A stretch of DNA of 64,000 bases, from contig NZ_JAJAFR010000007.1 in assembly GCF_020734105.1 (NCBI RefSeq), positions 62,001 to 126,000 of the forward strand. Reading direction: 5' to 3'. Shown here piece after piece: positions 44,643 to 53,886 of the stretch (its first letter is position 1; each line of letters opens with the position of its first letter). The DNA comes from Alkalihalobacillus deserti (GTDB taxonomy: Bacteria; Bacillota; Bacilli; Bacillales; Bacillaceae_D). The notes under the pieces were generated by a model. The model saw only the letters and a list, made by a program, of their open reading frames with translations, did not search any database and was not told where the DNA came from. The position numbers were made by a program, and so were the translations under genes.

Positions 44643-46979
44643 ATGGAACAAAAAAAGAAACGAATACCCACGATGTGTATTAATTGCAGTACGATTTGTG
44701 GATTACTTGTACATGTCGAGAATGGGAATGTAACAAAGATAGAGGGAAATCCAAATGACCCCAACTCTCGTGGTCATATATGTGCGAAAGGCCATGCTGC
44801 TATAAATATGCTTTATGATCCATCGCGTATCCTTCATCCTTTAAAGCGTGTTGGAAAACGTGGAGAAGGAAAATGGAAACGAATTAGCTGGGAGGAAGCG
44901 ATCGAGGAGGTCGTAAGCCACCTAAAGCCGCTTCGTGAACAAGGGAAGCCAGAACAATTAGTATTACAATATGGACGCGATTGTACGAATGGTATATTAG
45001 ATCGATTTACAGATGCATTTGGAACACCGAACAAAGTCGGTCATCGTGGACTTTGTTCCTTAAATAAGCGAATGGCTATTAAAGCCACAATTGGGGATAC
45101 CGATTGGGATACTAATGATGTCGCACATACGAGATATATATTAAATTTTGGAAGTAATTTATATGAGGCACACCAAGGTCACGTCCCTTTTTTACAGCGT
45201 GTAGTAGAAGGGCGAATTGAGAATGGTGCAAAACTAGTAACCTTTGATGTGCGTTTATCGAATACAGCAGCACAATCGGATGAGTGGGTGCCGATTTTCC
45301 CAGGAACAGATGGATTAGTTGCACTAGCAATGGGGCATGTAATCATGGAGGAAGGACTTTATGATAAAGGATTTTTGGATACATGGACGAACTATTCATC
45401 GGAAGAGTTAAAAAAGTATCTAGAACTATATACTCCAGAATGGGCTGAAAAGGAGAGTGGGGTACCGGCCTCAACAATTCGTCGTATTGCAATTGGATTT
45501 GCAAAGGCTGCACCGCGTTGTACGACTGTTTCTAATAGGGGCTCTCAAGCACATAGTAATGGGTTTAATAATGAAAGAGCCATTATTTTATTAAATGCAA
45601 TTGTTGGTAGCGTTGGGAAAAAGGGTGGATGGTGTTATATTGCTGGAAAACTTGATGATACAGTTGTTCCTCAGCCCAAACCTATTCCACCTAAACCAAG
45701 TGTCAAGACTGAACTTTCACATCCATCAGCGTTTCCTTTTGTAAATAAAATATATCCACGTGCGGTTTCATCGACAATTTATCCGTATATAGCTGAAAGT
45801 AAGGTCAAAGTTGGAGCATTACTGACATACTATGTAAATGCTCCGATGAGTTGGCCTGAAGGTTCGACAACTGTTAAGGAAATATATTTAGATGAAGAAA
45901 AAATTCCGTTTCATGTGGCAATTGATGCCTTTTATAGTGAGTCCTCCCATTTAGCAGATATTATCCTTCCGGATGCCACGTTTCTTGAAAAGTGGGATCT
46001 TGATGCTAGAAATTCCTATGAGCTAATTCCTTATGTAGGGCTTCGTCAACCTGTTGTCCAACCAAGAGGCCAATCCCGGGATATACGCGAGATTTTAAAA
46101 TTAATTGCTGATGCAATAGGGGGTGGGATGGATAAATACTTTAAATATTGTTCAGCGGAGGAATACGTTCATGAATGGGCAAAAAGTGTACCTGGTGGCT
46201 TACCTTTTCTAAAAGAAAACGGATTCTATTGGGATAGTAATAAGCAACCAAACTACGTACCTTATTTACAAGTTTTACCTGAAAAAGAATGGAAGGATGC
46301 TTTAATAGAAAAAGATACAGGGCTTATCAAAACAAGAGATGGGGTTTCTATCGGACTTCAGTTAAATGGCAAAGCTTATCGAGGATTTGCGACAGAATCT
46401 AGAAAGTTTCAAATATTTTTACCTGAATTAGAGAGGTTGAATCAAAATCATGAAACGGAGGCAAATCCGTTGCCAATGTATGTTCCGATAAAGAGCAGGG
46501 AACTGAAAGAAAATGAATTTATCTTAACTACATTTAAATGGAACGTACATACACAATCAAGGACAATGAATCAAAAATGGCTAGCAGAGATTGTTCATGA
46601 TAATCCAATGTGGATAAATCCAGCCACCGCGGCTTCTTTCCATATAAAAGATGGGGACATAGTAGAAGTATCTAGTAATTCAGCAAAGATGAACATAAAG
46701 GTACACCTTACCGAAGGAATTCACCCGAAGGTTGTTGCAATCTCAGCAAGTATGGGACATTTTAAGTACGGACCGATAGCATCTGGTGAGGATTTAGACA
46801 AAGGAGCAAAAGAAGCAGTTAATCCAAAGTATGTTGATAATGATATAAATGAAAACAAGTGGTGGGATGAAATAGGATATAACCCCAATCCTCTAATTCC
46901 GAGTAAGACGGATCCAGTTGGCGGAGGGCAATCATGGAACGATACCATTGTTACGATAAAAAAGCAGCAGGTATTATAA
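44643..46979 (+). CDS. Molybdopterin oxidoreductase, PsrA/PhsA/ArrA-like
   Basis: A 778-residue member of the DMSO reductase (CISM) family. The N-terminal [4Fe-4S] site is C12-x2-C15-x3-C19-x27-C47. The likely metal ligand is Cys138 in GHRGLCSLNK, as in polysulfide, thiosulfate and arsenate reductases rather than Ser or SeCys types. Later blocks are FYSESSHLADIILPDATFLE, KWDLDARN and a C-terminal molydopterin-binding domain (NPMWINPATAASFHIKDGD). No Tat signal is visible, suggesting a cytoplasmic enzyme like SoeA. AAGGGGTGAC precedes the ATG. Substrate (sulfur, arsenic or selenium oxyanion) is uncertain. Confidence 0.88.
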   Translation: MEQKKKRIPTMCINCSTICGLLVHVENGNVTKIEGNPNDPNSRGHICAKGHAAINMLYDPSRILHPLKRVGKRGEGKWKRISWEEAIEEVVSHLKPLREQGKPEQLVLQYGRDCTNGILDRFTDAFGTPNKVGHRGLCSLNKRMAIKATIGDTDWDTNDVAHTRYILNFGSNLYEAHQGHVPFLQRVVEGRIENGAKLVTFDVRLSNTAAQSDEWVPIFPGTDGLVALAMGHVIMEEGLYDKGFLDTWTNYSSEELKKYLELYTPEWAEKESGVPASTIRRIAIGFAKAAPRCTTVSNRGSQAHSNGFNNERAIILLNAIVGSVGKKGGWCYIAGKLDDTVVPQPKPIPPKPSVKTELSHPSAFPFVNKIYPRAVSSTIYPYIAESKVKVGALLTYYVNAPMSWPEGSTTVKEIYLDEEKIPFHVAIDAFYSESSHLADIILPDATFLEKWDLDARNSYELIPYVGLRQPVVQPRGQSRDIREILKLIADAIGGGMDKYFKYCSAEEYVHEWAKSVPGGLPFLKENGFYWDSNKQPNYVPYLQVLPEKEWKDALIEKDTGLIKTRDGVSIGLQLNGKAYRGFATESRKFQIFLPELERLNQNHETEANPLPMYVPIKSRELKENEFILTTFKWNVHTQSRTMNQKWLAEIVHDNPMWINPATAASFHIKDGDIVEVSSNSAKMNIKVHLTEGIHPKVVAISASMGHFKYGPIASGEDLDKGAKEAVNPKYVDNDINENKWWDEIGYNPNPLIPSKTDPVGGGQSWNDTIVTIKKQQVL

Positions 46980-46980
46980 A

Positions 46981-47514
46981 ATGTTGGAACAAATAAGCTT
47001 TTATTGGAAATTGTTTATATCCTTTGTTAAGCCTGGTTTATTAGGTTTTGGGGGAGGGCCTGCCTCGATCCCGTTTATTCAAAAAGAAGTGTGTGATAAA
47101 AACAACTGGATGACACATGAAGAATTTTTAGGAGCACTTGCTTTAGGTAACTCGTTACCAGGTCCTATCACAACAAAATTGGCAGCAATTGTTGGCTACA
47201 AGGTCGGGGGCATCGTAGGAATGACAGTAGCAATAAGCGGGATGGTTGTTCCTACTGCAATACTTGTTGTTCTTTTAACAAACCTTTATATGAAACATAA
47301 AAATATTCCTAAAATAGAAGGAATCATTCATGTATTAAAAATAGTTGTAGTTGTTCTTTTGTTACAGGTAACATGGGAGTTAGGTAAGAATGGAATTACA
47401 GATAAATTAACTATTTGTATTTTTATTGTAGCGACTATAGCGATATTTGTTTTTAAATTACACCCATTACTAATTATAGTCTTGGCAATTGTTTTTGCTC
47501 TAATCTTTTTGTAG
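46981..47514 (+). CDS. Chromate transporter (ChrA half-domain)
   Basis: A 177-residue short-chain ChrA protein. The motif FVKPGLLGFGGGPASIPFIQ, then GALALGNSLPGPITTKLAAI and five hydrophobic segments are diagnostic. Short ChrA proteins normally come as a pair of adjacent genes, but only one is here. It starts one base after the molybdoenzyme stop, so it belongs to that operon. The family moves chromate or sulfate-like oxyanions, so it may carry the substrate or product of the enzyme. Confidence 0.88.
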   Translation: MLEQISFYWKLFISFVKPGLLGFGGGPASIPFIQKEVCDKNNWMTHEEFLGALALGNSLPGPITTKLAAIVGYKVGGIVGMTVAISGMVVPTAILVVLLTNLYMKHKNIPKIEGIIHVLKIVVVVLLLQVTWELGKNGITDKLTICIFIVATIAIFVFKLHPLLIIVLAIVFALIFL

Positions 47515-47696
47515 AATAAGAGATTTTTGCGGTCAACCCTAAGCACTCAATTTAAGCAAATAAAACGAGTAATTGTTTTGGATACTGTAAGGGGGGCTGT
47601 AGCTAATGAAACTGTGAATTCTCTTTCGATTATACAATAACTCGATGTATCGATAGGTTTTGGTCTATGCTTTATCTGAAGAAATGGATAATAAAT
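47515..47696. other. Spacer after the chrA half-gene
   Basis: No gene is recognised. It is AT-rich and ends at the operon terminator. Confidence 0.35.
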
Positions 47697-47726
47697 AGAA
47701 GAAGCACCTCTGTTGGTGCTTCTTCT
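47697..47726 (+). terminator. Terminator of the molybdoenzyme operon
   Basis: AGAAGAAGCACC pairs perfectly with GGTGCTTCTTCT across TCTGTT. It lies 180 bp past the chrA stop. Confidence 0.7.
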
Positions 47727-47746
47727 TAAAGATGGAAGGTGTCTTT

Positions 47747-48320
47747 TTGAAAAGTGATGTAAGAAACTTACCAGCGGTTCATGAATTGAAAAATTCTCCG
47801 GTCTTAATTCAGAAACATGGGGAAAATTAACTTGCTACAAATCTAGTTACAACTTTCATAAAGGAATCGGTTAATGAAGTACGACAAGATAGTATCCGAA
47901 AATGGAAAGGCGAAAAATCTACAAAAGCGTTTGAGCAGGAGATAATACAGAAAATAACCGAGAAAATTGAAGAATTTCCCAGTTTTTAGTTAGTATGAGT
48001 TATCAATGCAACAAGTACGATTTTACATACTAATTTAGGAAGAGCAAAATTAAGCCGCAAAGCGATTGAACAGGTGATCATGGCGGCTACTAGTTATTCT
48101 AACTTGGAATAGAATATTTCAACTGGAAAGCGTGGTTCACGACATGATCTGATTGAAGACATCGTGAAAACAGTTACAGGTGCTGAAGGTGCAATGGTTG
48201 TAAATAATCATGCAGCGGCTGTTTATCTTATTTTAAAAGTTGGCTAAAGGGAAAGAAGTTATCGTTTCAAGAGGAGAACTAGTGGAAATTGGGGGTTCAT
48301 TTCGTGTTTCTTCCATTATG
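47747..48320 (+). pseudogene. selA: selA (selenocysteine synthase) pseudogene
   Basis: A TTG after GGAAGGTGTC begins MKSDVRNLPAVHELKNSPVL. Further SelA blocks are [71 protein letters not shown] and [19 protein letters not shown]. These belong to L-seryl-tRNA(Sec) selenium transferase, a PLP enzyme of selenoprotein synthesis. Stops occur near 47828, 47988 and 48110, with frameshifts near 48005 and 48240. The 3' half, with the PLP lysine, is replaced by an ISL3 transposase remnant at about 48320. Confidence 0.85.
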
Positions 48321-49056
48321 GATGCCAAGACAGGCCGGGTGCTAGGTATGGAACAGAACCGTAGCTATGAATCCACTCAACTACTTCTAACGAAGAACGT
48401 ACTCTCTCATACGTAGTGGAAACAGTTGTTGTCGATATGTGGAATCCTTTCCATAAAGCCGTTCATACCATTTTCCCAGCTGCTTGTATAGTCGTCGATA
48501 AATACCATGTCTTTCAAAAAGTGACTCAGGCTTAGACCAAGTGAGAAAGAGATTTCCGTCTCTTAAAAGGGGTCGGTTTGCCTTATTAAAAGGCTATGAA
48601 AAACTAACTGAACGACAAAAGCAGCGGTTAGAAGAGTGGCTAGATGAACATGACGAACTGGCTTTGGCCTATTACTTAAAAGAGGTTTTTCGCGAATTCT
48701 ATCATGCGAAGGATTATGACACTGGTGAAGCACTCCTGGAGGAATGGATTGACCAAGCAAAAGCCAGTCCATTGCCCGTTTATCATGAGGTTGCCAAAAC
48801 ACTAGAGAAGTTGAAAGCTCCAATCCTCCAGTACTTTCTCACTCCGAACACAAACGGTCGAATTGAAGGAACAAATCATAAGATCAAAAACATTAAAAGA
48901 AGAGCATATGGTTTTCGAAATATAGATCATTTTCGCCTGTGTGTATTTTTGGAGTGTACTGGAAAAGCTAATAAAAAACCAGTGGCCTACCAACTTCCTT
49001 CTTCAGCTTGCCCTAGGGTAGTTGGTAGAATGAAACCCGTCAATGAAACCACTTGA
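48321..49056 (+). pseudogene. ISL3-family transposase, 5'-truncated and broken
   Basis: The sequence reads [19 protein letters not shown], a break near 48412, VVVDMWNPFHKAVHTIFPAA and CIVVDKYHVFQKVTQA. An in-frame TAG follows, then the open frame VRKRFPSLKRGRFALL to NTNGRIEGTNHKIKNIKRRA and YGFRN. These are the DDE and C-terminal blocks of ISL3 transposases. The N-terminal zinc-finger part is missing at the selA junction. The last 170 codons from 48541 remain open but are not a gene on their own. Confidence 0.85.
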
Positions 49057-49192
49057 CCGCTTTCATTCTACCAACTTAATGGTGGCTAAGCCGATGAAGG
49101 AGTTACACTAGATTAGTGCCTAATCTAGCTAACTTATTTCTGGAATTGTGCGTGTACCACAGAAAGTGGTGAAGAGACAATAAAATATATAA

Positions 49193-49226
49193 GCTTGGAT
49201 TAGAATAATAATCCAAGCGCTTTTGT
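49193..49226 (+). terminator. GCTTGGATTA hairpin
   Basis: GCTTGGATTA pairs with TAATCCAAGC across GAATAA and runs into GCTTTTG. The same stem recurs at 59057-59087. Confidence 0.65.
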
Positions 49227-49659
49227 TGTGCTAATTTGTTTTGTTATTTCATTCGTTATTTATACTGTTCTTTTACTTTTTCTCCACATTATCGGAACTA
49301 CTTATGCTTCTAGCTCACTCCTTTTTCATTTAAAGCGTCAATCTTTTCTTCGGCTTCAATAGCCACTTCGCATTACTCAGAATGTGAAATTATTTCATCA
49401 GCCAATAAATTTTAATACCTAGATGAAGAGCAAAGAAAAGAACTAAAGGGAAAAGGCATCTGTTTATAAATATTTTATATTGTTCAGACTGGGGCTTTGG
49501 CATGCATTTAGACAAAAACGTAAAGGGTATATTTGCAGACGTTACGCTAGACACGGAAATATTGCGTGTACCAACCATGTGGTCAAAGAGCAACTCTTAA
49601 TCAACAATGTTCTCAATGATGCGAATAGATCAACTTATCAATGATAAAGGAACCTCATT
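49227..49659. other. Degenerate region, no intact gene
   Basis: Contains a second copy of a short motif seen at 49147 (GCGTGTACCA...GTGGT.AAGAG.CAA) at 49564. No convincing protein is seen. Confidence 0.35.
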
Positions 49660-49958
49660 TGAAGGTGCATAAGAAACAAAAATAAACTGAAACGAAGATT
49701 GAATTTGTTCTACTTGTAGGAGTGGTTGTCTTAACTCTTCAGTGACACTTCTTGCTGTTTCTCGATGCTGAACAAGGTCTCCGGTATAGTGTGGATTGGA
49801 GAGTATAGTCTGTATAGTGCTTCCTTGCCAAAACTTCCCAGCATCCTTTTTCCAGCTACTTTCGCGGGAGTTTGGTACCCTTTATTTGAAAGCAAACGGT
49901 CCATTGCATCAAATCCCTTGCCTTCCAAAGACCACTTGAAAATCTGCTTAACAAACAT
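49660..49958 (-). pseudogene. Serine recombinase C-terminal-region remnant
   Basis: Reading leftwards gives KQIFKWSLEGKGFDAMDRLL, SNKGYQTPAKVAGKR, a garbled stretch, then (in other frames) YTGDLVQHRETARSVTEEL and RQPLLQVEQIQ. These are typical of the 'recombinase' domain of large serine recombinases, which integrate or excise mobile elements. The catalytic N-terminal resolvase domain is absent and at least two frameshifts occur. It lies directly before the second copy of the duplicated leader. Confidence 0.75.
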
Positions 49959-49984
49959 ACGATTGACGTCTTTCTACTTTGTTA

Positions 49985-50293
49985 TTTAAAGCTAGGATTC
50001 TTATCATCTACACATCAACTGCTTATTAATTCATATGATTAAGATATAAATACTGAATGTAAAGAGTATTTTTCAGAATATTACAAATGCGCTACATTGA
50101 TAATATATTCATGGTGCAAATCTAATGAAGGGAGAGTACACAAGAAAGTTTCAGTTTTATTCTTATAGAGTCACTATTGAAAGCGGTTTCTTGAGGTTGT
50201 GGCGATATTAGATAGCCATTCTATCATTTTATTCGCAAGAGGATCAATGAACTTATAACCAATCTAAAACTTAATTAGAAAAGGTGGAATGAA
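49985..50293. repeat. Direct repeat copy 2 (tctC leader)
   Basis: Matches 36590-36897, including the cre-like TTGAAAGCGGTTTCT at 50177-50191. It ends at the ribosome binding site of the tctC pseudogene (AAAAGGTGGAATGAACG). This copy keeps the original downstream gene, while copy 1 keeps the original upstream LysR gene. Confidence 0.85.
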
Positions 50294-50295
50294 CG

Positions 50296-51148
50296 ATGAA
50301 AAAACGATCGATAGGTATTAAGCTGGTACTCATTTAGTTTTATAAGCACTAGTAGGCTGTAATCAAAGTACATCTGAACCAAGTGGAGGAGATGAACAAG
50401 TTCAAGCTGGTGGTGAGCAATCAGATTTCCCTAAAAAGCCGATTAACTGGGTGGTACCTTTTGGCCCTGGTTCTGTAACGGATCTAAGTACGAGATTAAT
50501 AGCTGAAGAAATGTCTAAAAAATTAGGCGTACCCATCGTAGTCGACAATTTGCCTGGTGGAGCAACCGTTCTCGGTCATGTGAAAGTTGCACAATCAGAA
50601 GCAGATGGATATACAGTTGGAACAGGGGCTTTGGCCGTAGAGATTACGTTAGCTCAAACGGAAGCAGCCATTACCGGCTTGGAGGATTTAGATGTACTTG
50701 CCCAAATGGGAGAGTATATCAATACAATTAGTGTAAGTGCAGATAGTGAATGGGAGACACTGGAGGATTTAGGTAACTGGGCGGCAGAAAACCCAGGTGA
50801 ACTCGTGGTTACACCATCGGGAACAGGTGGCATTACTCATCTTTGGTGGGATTTAGTAGCTGAACATTTTGGAGCAAAGGATTATGGCTTATTAAGTTCA
50901 ACAGGTGGAAACGATGCAATGTTACGCCTTTTATCTGGGGATTCAGATGTGGTTGTAACGCCATTAAATGATGCAAAAGAACATCTTGAAGCAGGAAATG
51001 TGCGTATTCTAGCTCTTACTACTTCAGAAAGCGTAGAACAAGTAGGAGATGTCCAACAATCAGTGAGTTTGGTGTAGAAAATCCATTAATTCATAACTAT
51101 TTATTTATTGCTCCTAAAGGTCTACCCAATTTACTAGCCCACCGTTAA
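50296..51148 (+). pseudogene. tctC: tctC, tripartite tricarboxylate transporter binding protein, broken
   Basis: ATG 50296 begins MKKRSIGIKLVLI, then a TAG and a frameshift disrupt the lipoprotein signal (LVGCNQSTSEPS in another frame). From 50451 the frame is good: PFGPGSVTDLSTRLIAEEMS, LPGGATVLGHVKVAQSEADG and LSGDSDVVVTPLNDAKEHLE, as in TctC/Bug proteins that bind carboxylates. A second frameshift follows near 51055 (EFGVENPLIHNYLFIAPKG), and the last domain is missing after about 51135. No tctB or tctA is present. Confidence 0.85.
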
Positions 51149-51177
51149 TTGACAAACAGCCTCCACGCTGTCCTCCA

Positions 51178-52284
51178 ATGGTTGATATTAATAGTGCAGA
51201 AGAATTAATTCCTTATTTAGATGCAGTGGCGAAACGCCCTTATAATCACGGTTTACATGCAGGGTGGGATTTGCAACCAGGTGAACGTGTATTGCTTCGT
51301 GTCGATAATTGGCACGATCCTATGGTTATCGAAGCAGTTAAGCTCATTCTTGAAAAGTATGATACAAAGTACGAGGTTAAATACATTGATAAAGGACCAA
51401 TTGTTAAGTGGAAGGGACATAACGAAGTAGAGTATTACTTAGCGCGTACGAAAGAGCTAGCAGAGTGGATGGATGAGTGGGAAAAAATAGAAAAAGAAAA
51501 TAAGTTTGATAAACTTCTTTGGGGTTATGGAGGTCCTGTATTAAGAGCTAATCGTGTCAAAATTCAACGAATGCCTTTTATTACACCTGAACTAACCGCT
51601 TCACCAGCTCATACAATCCCATATGAAATTATCGAAGCTATTGATAAATGGACATGGGATAAAATTCGAAATTCAAGTAAAATCCGTATCACAGATCCAG
51701 AAGGTACAGATCTAAGTTATACAAACCATGATGAGTATTATGATGAAAATCGCGAGTTCTTCCATCCAGATTTAGTCAGTAAATTTTGGGGTGGGAATGA
51801 AGAATTTGGAAAAACTTACTTGCCTGGACACGTTTTAGGTAGACCGTGGATGTACCTTCCTAAAGAGGATGCAACGGGTGTTATTGCAGGAACAAGTAAC
51901 CACATCGGTCCTGTTCCTTGGATTCAAATGAAAGTTGATAATGGAAAGATAACTGAAATCAATGAAGGTGGAGAATATGGAGATAAGCTTCGTAAATTAA
52001 AAGCTGAGACAGATCATTTACAGTATCCTGGTTCCCCGGATAAAGGACTATTTCGCTGGTGGGAAGCGTCAATTGGTACGAATCCTCATATTCACCGTCC
52101 AAGAAGAGGATTTTTAAATGGGTGGTTAAATTGCCTCTATGAGCGTATGCGTAGCGGTGTCATCCATTTAGGTTTTGGAACCATCATCTCGAGTGCAGTA
52201 GAACGTGAGGCTGCCAAATTGGGGATACCTGTTGGCCATTGGCATGTTCACGATGCATGCTCTTGCGGAGGCCATCACAATTAA
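51178..52284 (+). CDS. M29 aminopeptidase/NicX-like metalloenzyme
   Basis: A 368-residue protein that resembles the aminopeptidase T (M29)/2,5-dihydroxypyridine dioxygenase (NicX) group: LQPGERVLLRVDNWHDPMVI near residue 33, a central KIRITDPEGTDLSYTNH, then AGTSNHIGPVPWIQMKVDNG and, at the end, HLGFGTIISSAVERE and GHWHVHDACSC. The His/Asp-rich end may bind metal. No ribosome site precedes ATG 51178 and the frame is open upstream to 51118, so the true N-terminus may have been lost in the deletion that cut tctC. In context it may be a ring-cleaving or hydrolytic catabolic enzyme. Confidence 0.5.
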   Translation: MVDINSAEELIPYLDAVAKRPYNHGLHAGWDLQPGERVLLRVDNWHDPMVIEAVKLILEKYDTKYEVKYIDKGPIVKWKGHNEVEYYLARTKELAEWMDEWEKIEKENKFDKLLWGYGGPVLRANRVKIQRMPFITPELTASPAHTIPYEIIEAIDKWTWDKIRNSSKIRITDPEGTDLSYTNHDEYYDENREFFHPDLVSKFWGGNEEFGKTYLPGHVLGRPWMYLPKEDATGVIAGTSNHIGPVPWIQMKVDNGKITEINEGGEYGDKLRKLKAETDHLQYPGSPDKGLFRWWEASIGTNPHIHRPRRGFLNGWLNCLYERMRSGVIHLGFGTIISSAVEREAAKLGIPVGHWHVHDACSCGGHHN

Positions 52285-52309
52285 TAAAACTCTATGAATC
52301 TAGCATAGG

Positions 52310-52337
52310 ATCGGGTAGCCTTTATCAGCTACCCGAT
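52310..52337 (+). terminator. Rho-independent terminator
   Basis: ATCGGGTAGC pairs perfectly with GCTACCCGAT and is followed by TTAT, 25 bp past the M29-like gene. Confidence 0.75.
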
Positions 52338-52393
52338 TTATAAAACGACTAAAACAGGTTAGCTTATCTATCAAAAAGAAGGGGGAAATAACT

Positions 52394-52977
52394 ATGAATC
52401 TACTCATACAAGTATTTGTATTTGCTATTATTGTCTTTCTTATTTTGAAAACATTTCAACTCATTTTGCCATTACGAGATCCTGTACAACGGGTATGATG
52501 GCGACCATGATTATCGCTTCTATGGCCGGTTTAATATCCGGGATGATTCTTGCCATTAATCAGAGTTACACGATTAGCTCTCTCCTTGCTATGATCATCG
52601 GGATTGGTGCAGGCGTCATTATCGGGATTCTTTTTAATACGATGACCATCCTCGAAGGAATTATGGGAGGTGTCATGGGCGGTTTGATGGGAGCCATGAT
52701 GGGAGAAATGTTACCAATAAACTCCATATTCATCTTGAGCTTTGCCCTAATCATGATTACCATTCTTTTGTTCTTTTTGCTGACAAGAATGGTCAAACAG
52801 GAAGCGGGTATATTAAAGCAATTTAAAGTGAATGGATCTCAAATTAAAAAATTATCGATCCTTATTCCATGTGTAACGGTTGCTATCTTTATGGCAATCA
52901 TAGTGGGATCTTTCTATGAAAGTAACAATACATTGAATAGTCATCATATACATCCAACTCATCATAAGTCAGAATGA
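52394..52977 (+). pseudogene. Glycine-zipper membrane protein with His-rich tail, probably frameshifted
   Basis: AGAAGGGGGAAATAACT precedes ATG 52394, whose frame (MNLLIQVFVFAIIVFLILKT) stops at 52494. The next frame, open from before 52460, continues TTGMMATMIIASMAGLISGM, a glycine zipper GIMGGVMGGLMGAMMGEM, more membrane helices and the tail NSHHIHPTHHKSE. The two halves look like one protein split by a frameshift near 52465; an alternative is a separate 160-residue protein starting at 52495. The His-rich end suggests metal binding. I recall similar proteins in Bacillus but no known function. Confidence 0.5.
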
Positions 52978-53886
52978 TCATATTTTAATGGGTTATTCTG
53001 GCCATCTAATCCTCTAAAAAATACCTACATTCAATGCACTAGCCATTATTGCGGATACGGTACTTTCACCCTCGAAGTTAAGTGATTATTGGAACAAATT
53101 ATCATGTTATTTAAACTACAAGAGGTCTTTATATTCTCAAACTTTGAACAATTCCTATATTTTCACCTATAAGATCACAGAGTTCAGTCATTTCTCATAT
53201 TTTTCAAAATTAAAGAGAGAATATGCTTAACTACTTTTGTAATATTATGTGTTTTGGGGGTATACATTAGTAGGAGTAAAACACGTATTAGTGTTCTACT
53301 AGTAAATTAACTTATTTTGTAAGCGGTTTCTTTTGTGGGTTGAATGGCTGCTGTCTTCCATTTAACTAGAAGAAGAGAAAACGAAGTAAGCAAAAGAAAC
53401 TTCAATGTGAAGAAGAAACAGTTAAGATAAGCTCGATTCAAAGCAGATAAATTTCTAAGAGATTTTGGTTTAAGTGCTTATAATTGCTGGGCTATCGTTC
53501 GCAAAACGAATTGGGGTAATGACTGATGATGAAATTTGGCTTAGAGTTATAGGTGAAGAACATTTTACGACATCGAGACGTGTGTTTGCGCAGAGATTTA
53601 TACGATCCAAATGAATCGCAATCCTAATTGATTTCTTCTATTGGCCTGGTAATTGGTTATTCTTGAATAAACCTTTTTCTTAAATTGAATTATTTCAATT
53701 AATGAATTACACTACTTTTAATAAAACTTTCTGTAAGCACTAAACAGATTGTGTAATGAAATTACTGAAATGTCCATTCGAGAAGGAAATAGCCGTGTCC
53801 TTCTTTTAGACCACCTATAGCAATAACGAAAAAGGCTTTTGTAACAGCAAGGTAGTTCATATTTTAAAAGGAGGTTTGTATTACAT
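52978..53886. other. Long intergenic region with a cre-like site
   Basis: TTGTAAGCGGTTTCT at 53317-53331 fits the cre consensus at every position. It is followed by patches of coding-like but broken sequence (FLRDFGLSAYNCWAIVRKTN at about 53457; MTDDEIWLRVIGEEHFTTSR and RVFAQRF at about 53521) that I cannot identify. AAAGGAGGT at 53868-53876 is the ribosome site of the next gene. Confidence 0.4.

Noticed and set aside
44643..46979. Formate dehydrogenase or selenoprotein, given selA nearby
   Set aside because: There is no in-frame TGA, and the ligand position in GHRGLCSL is Cys in a PsrA/PhsA-like context.
48541..49056. A 171-codon open frame as an independent gene
   Set aside because: It is the C-terminal part of an ISL3 transposase; the preceding sequence continues the family in frame apart from one stop.
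49731..49958. Intact 75-residue gene on the minus strand
   Set aside because: Its first half matches the middle of large serine recombinases and its second half is frameshifted; it is a remnant.
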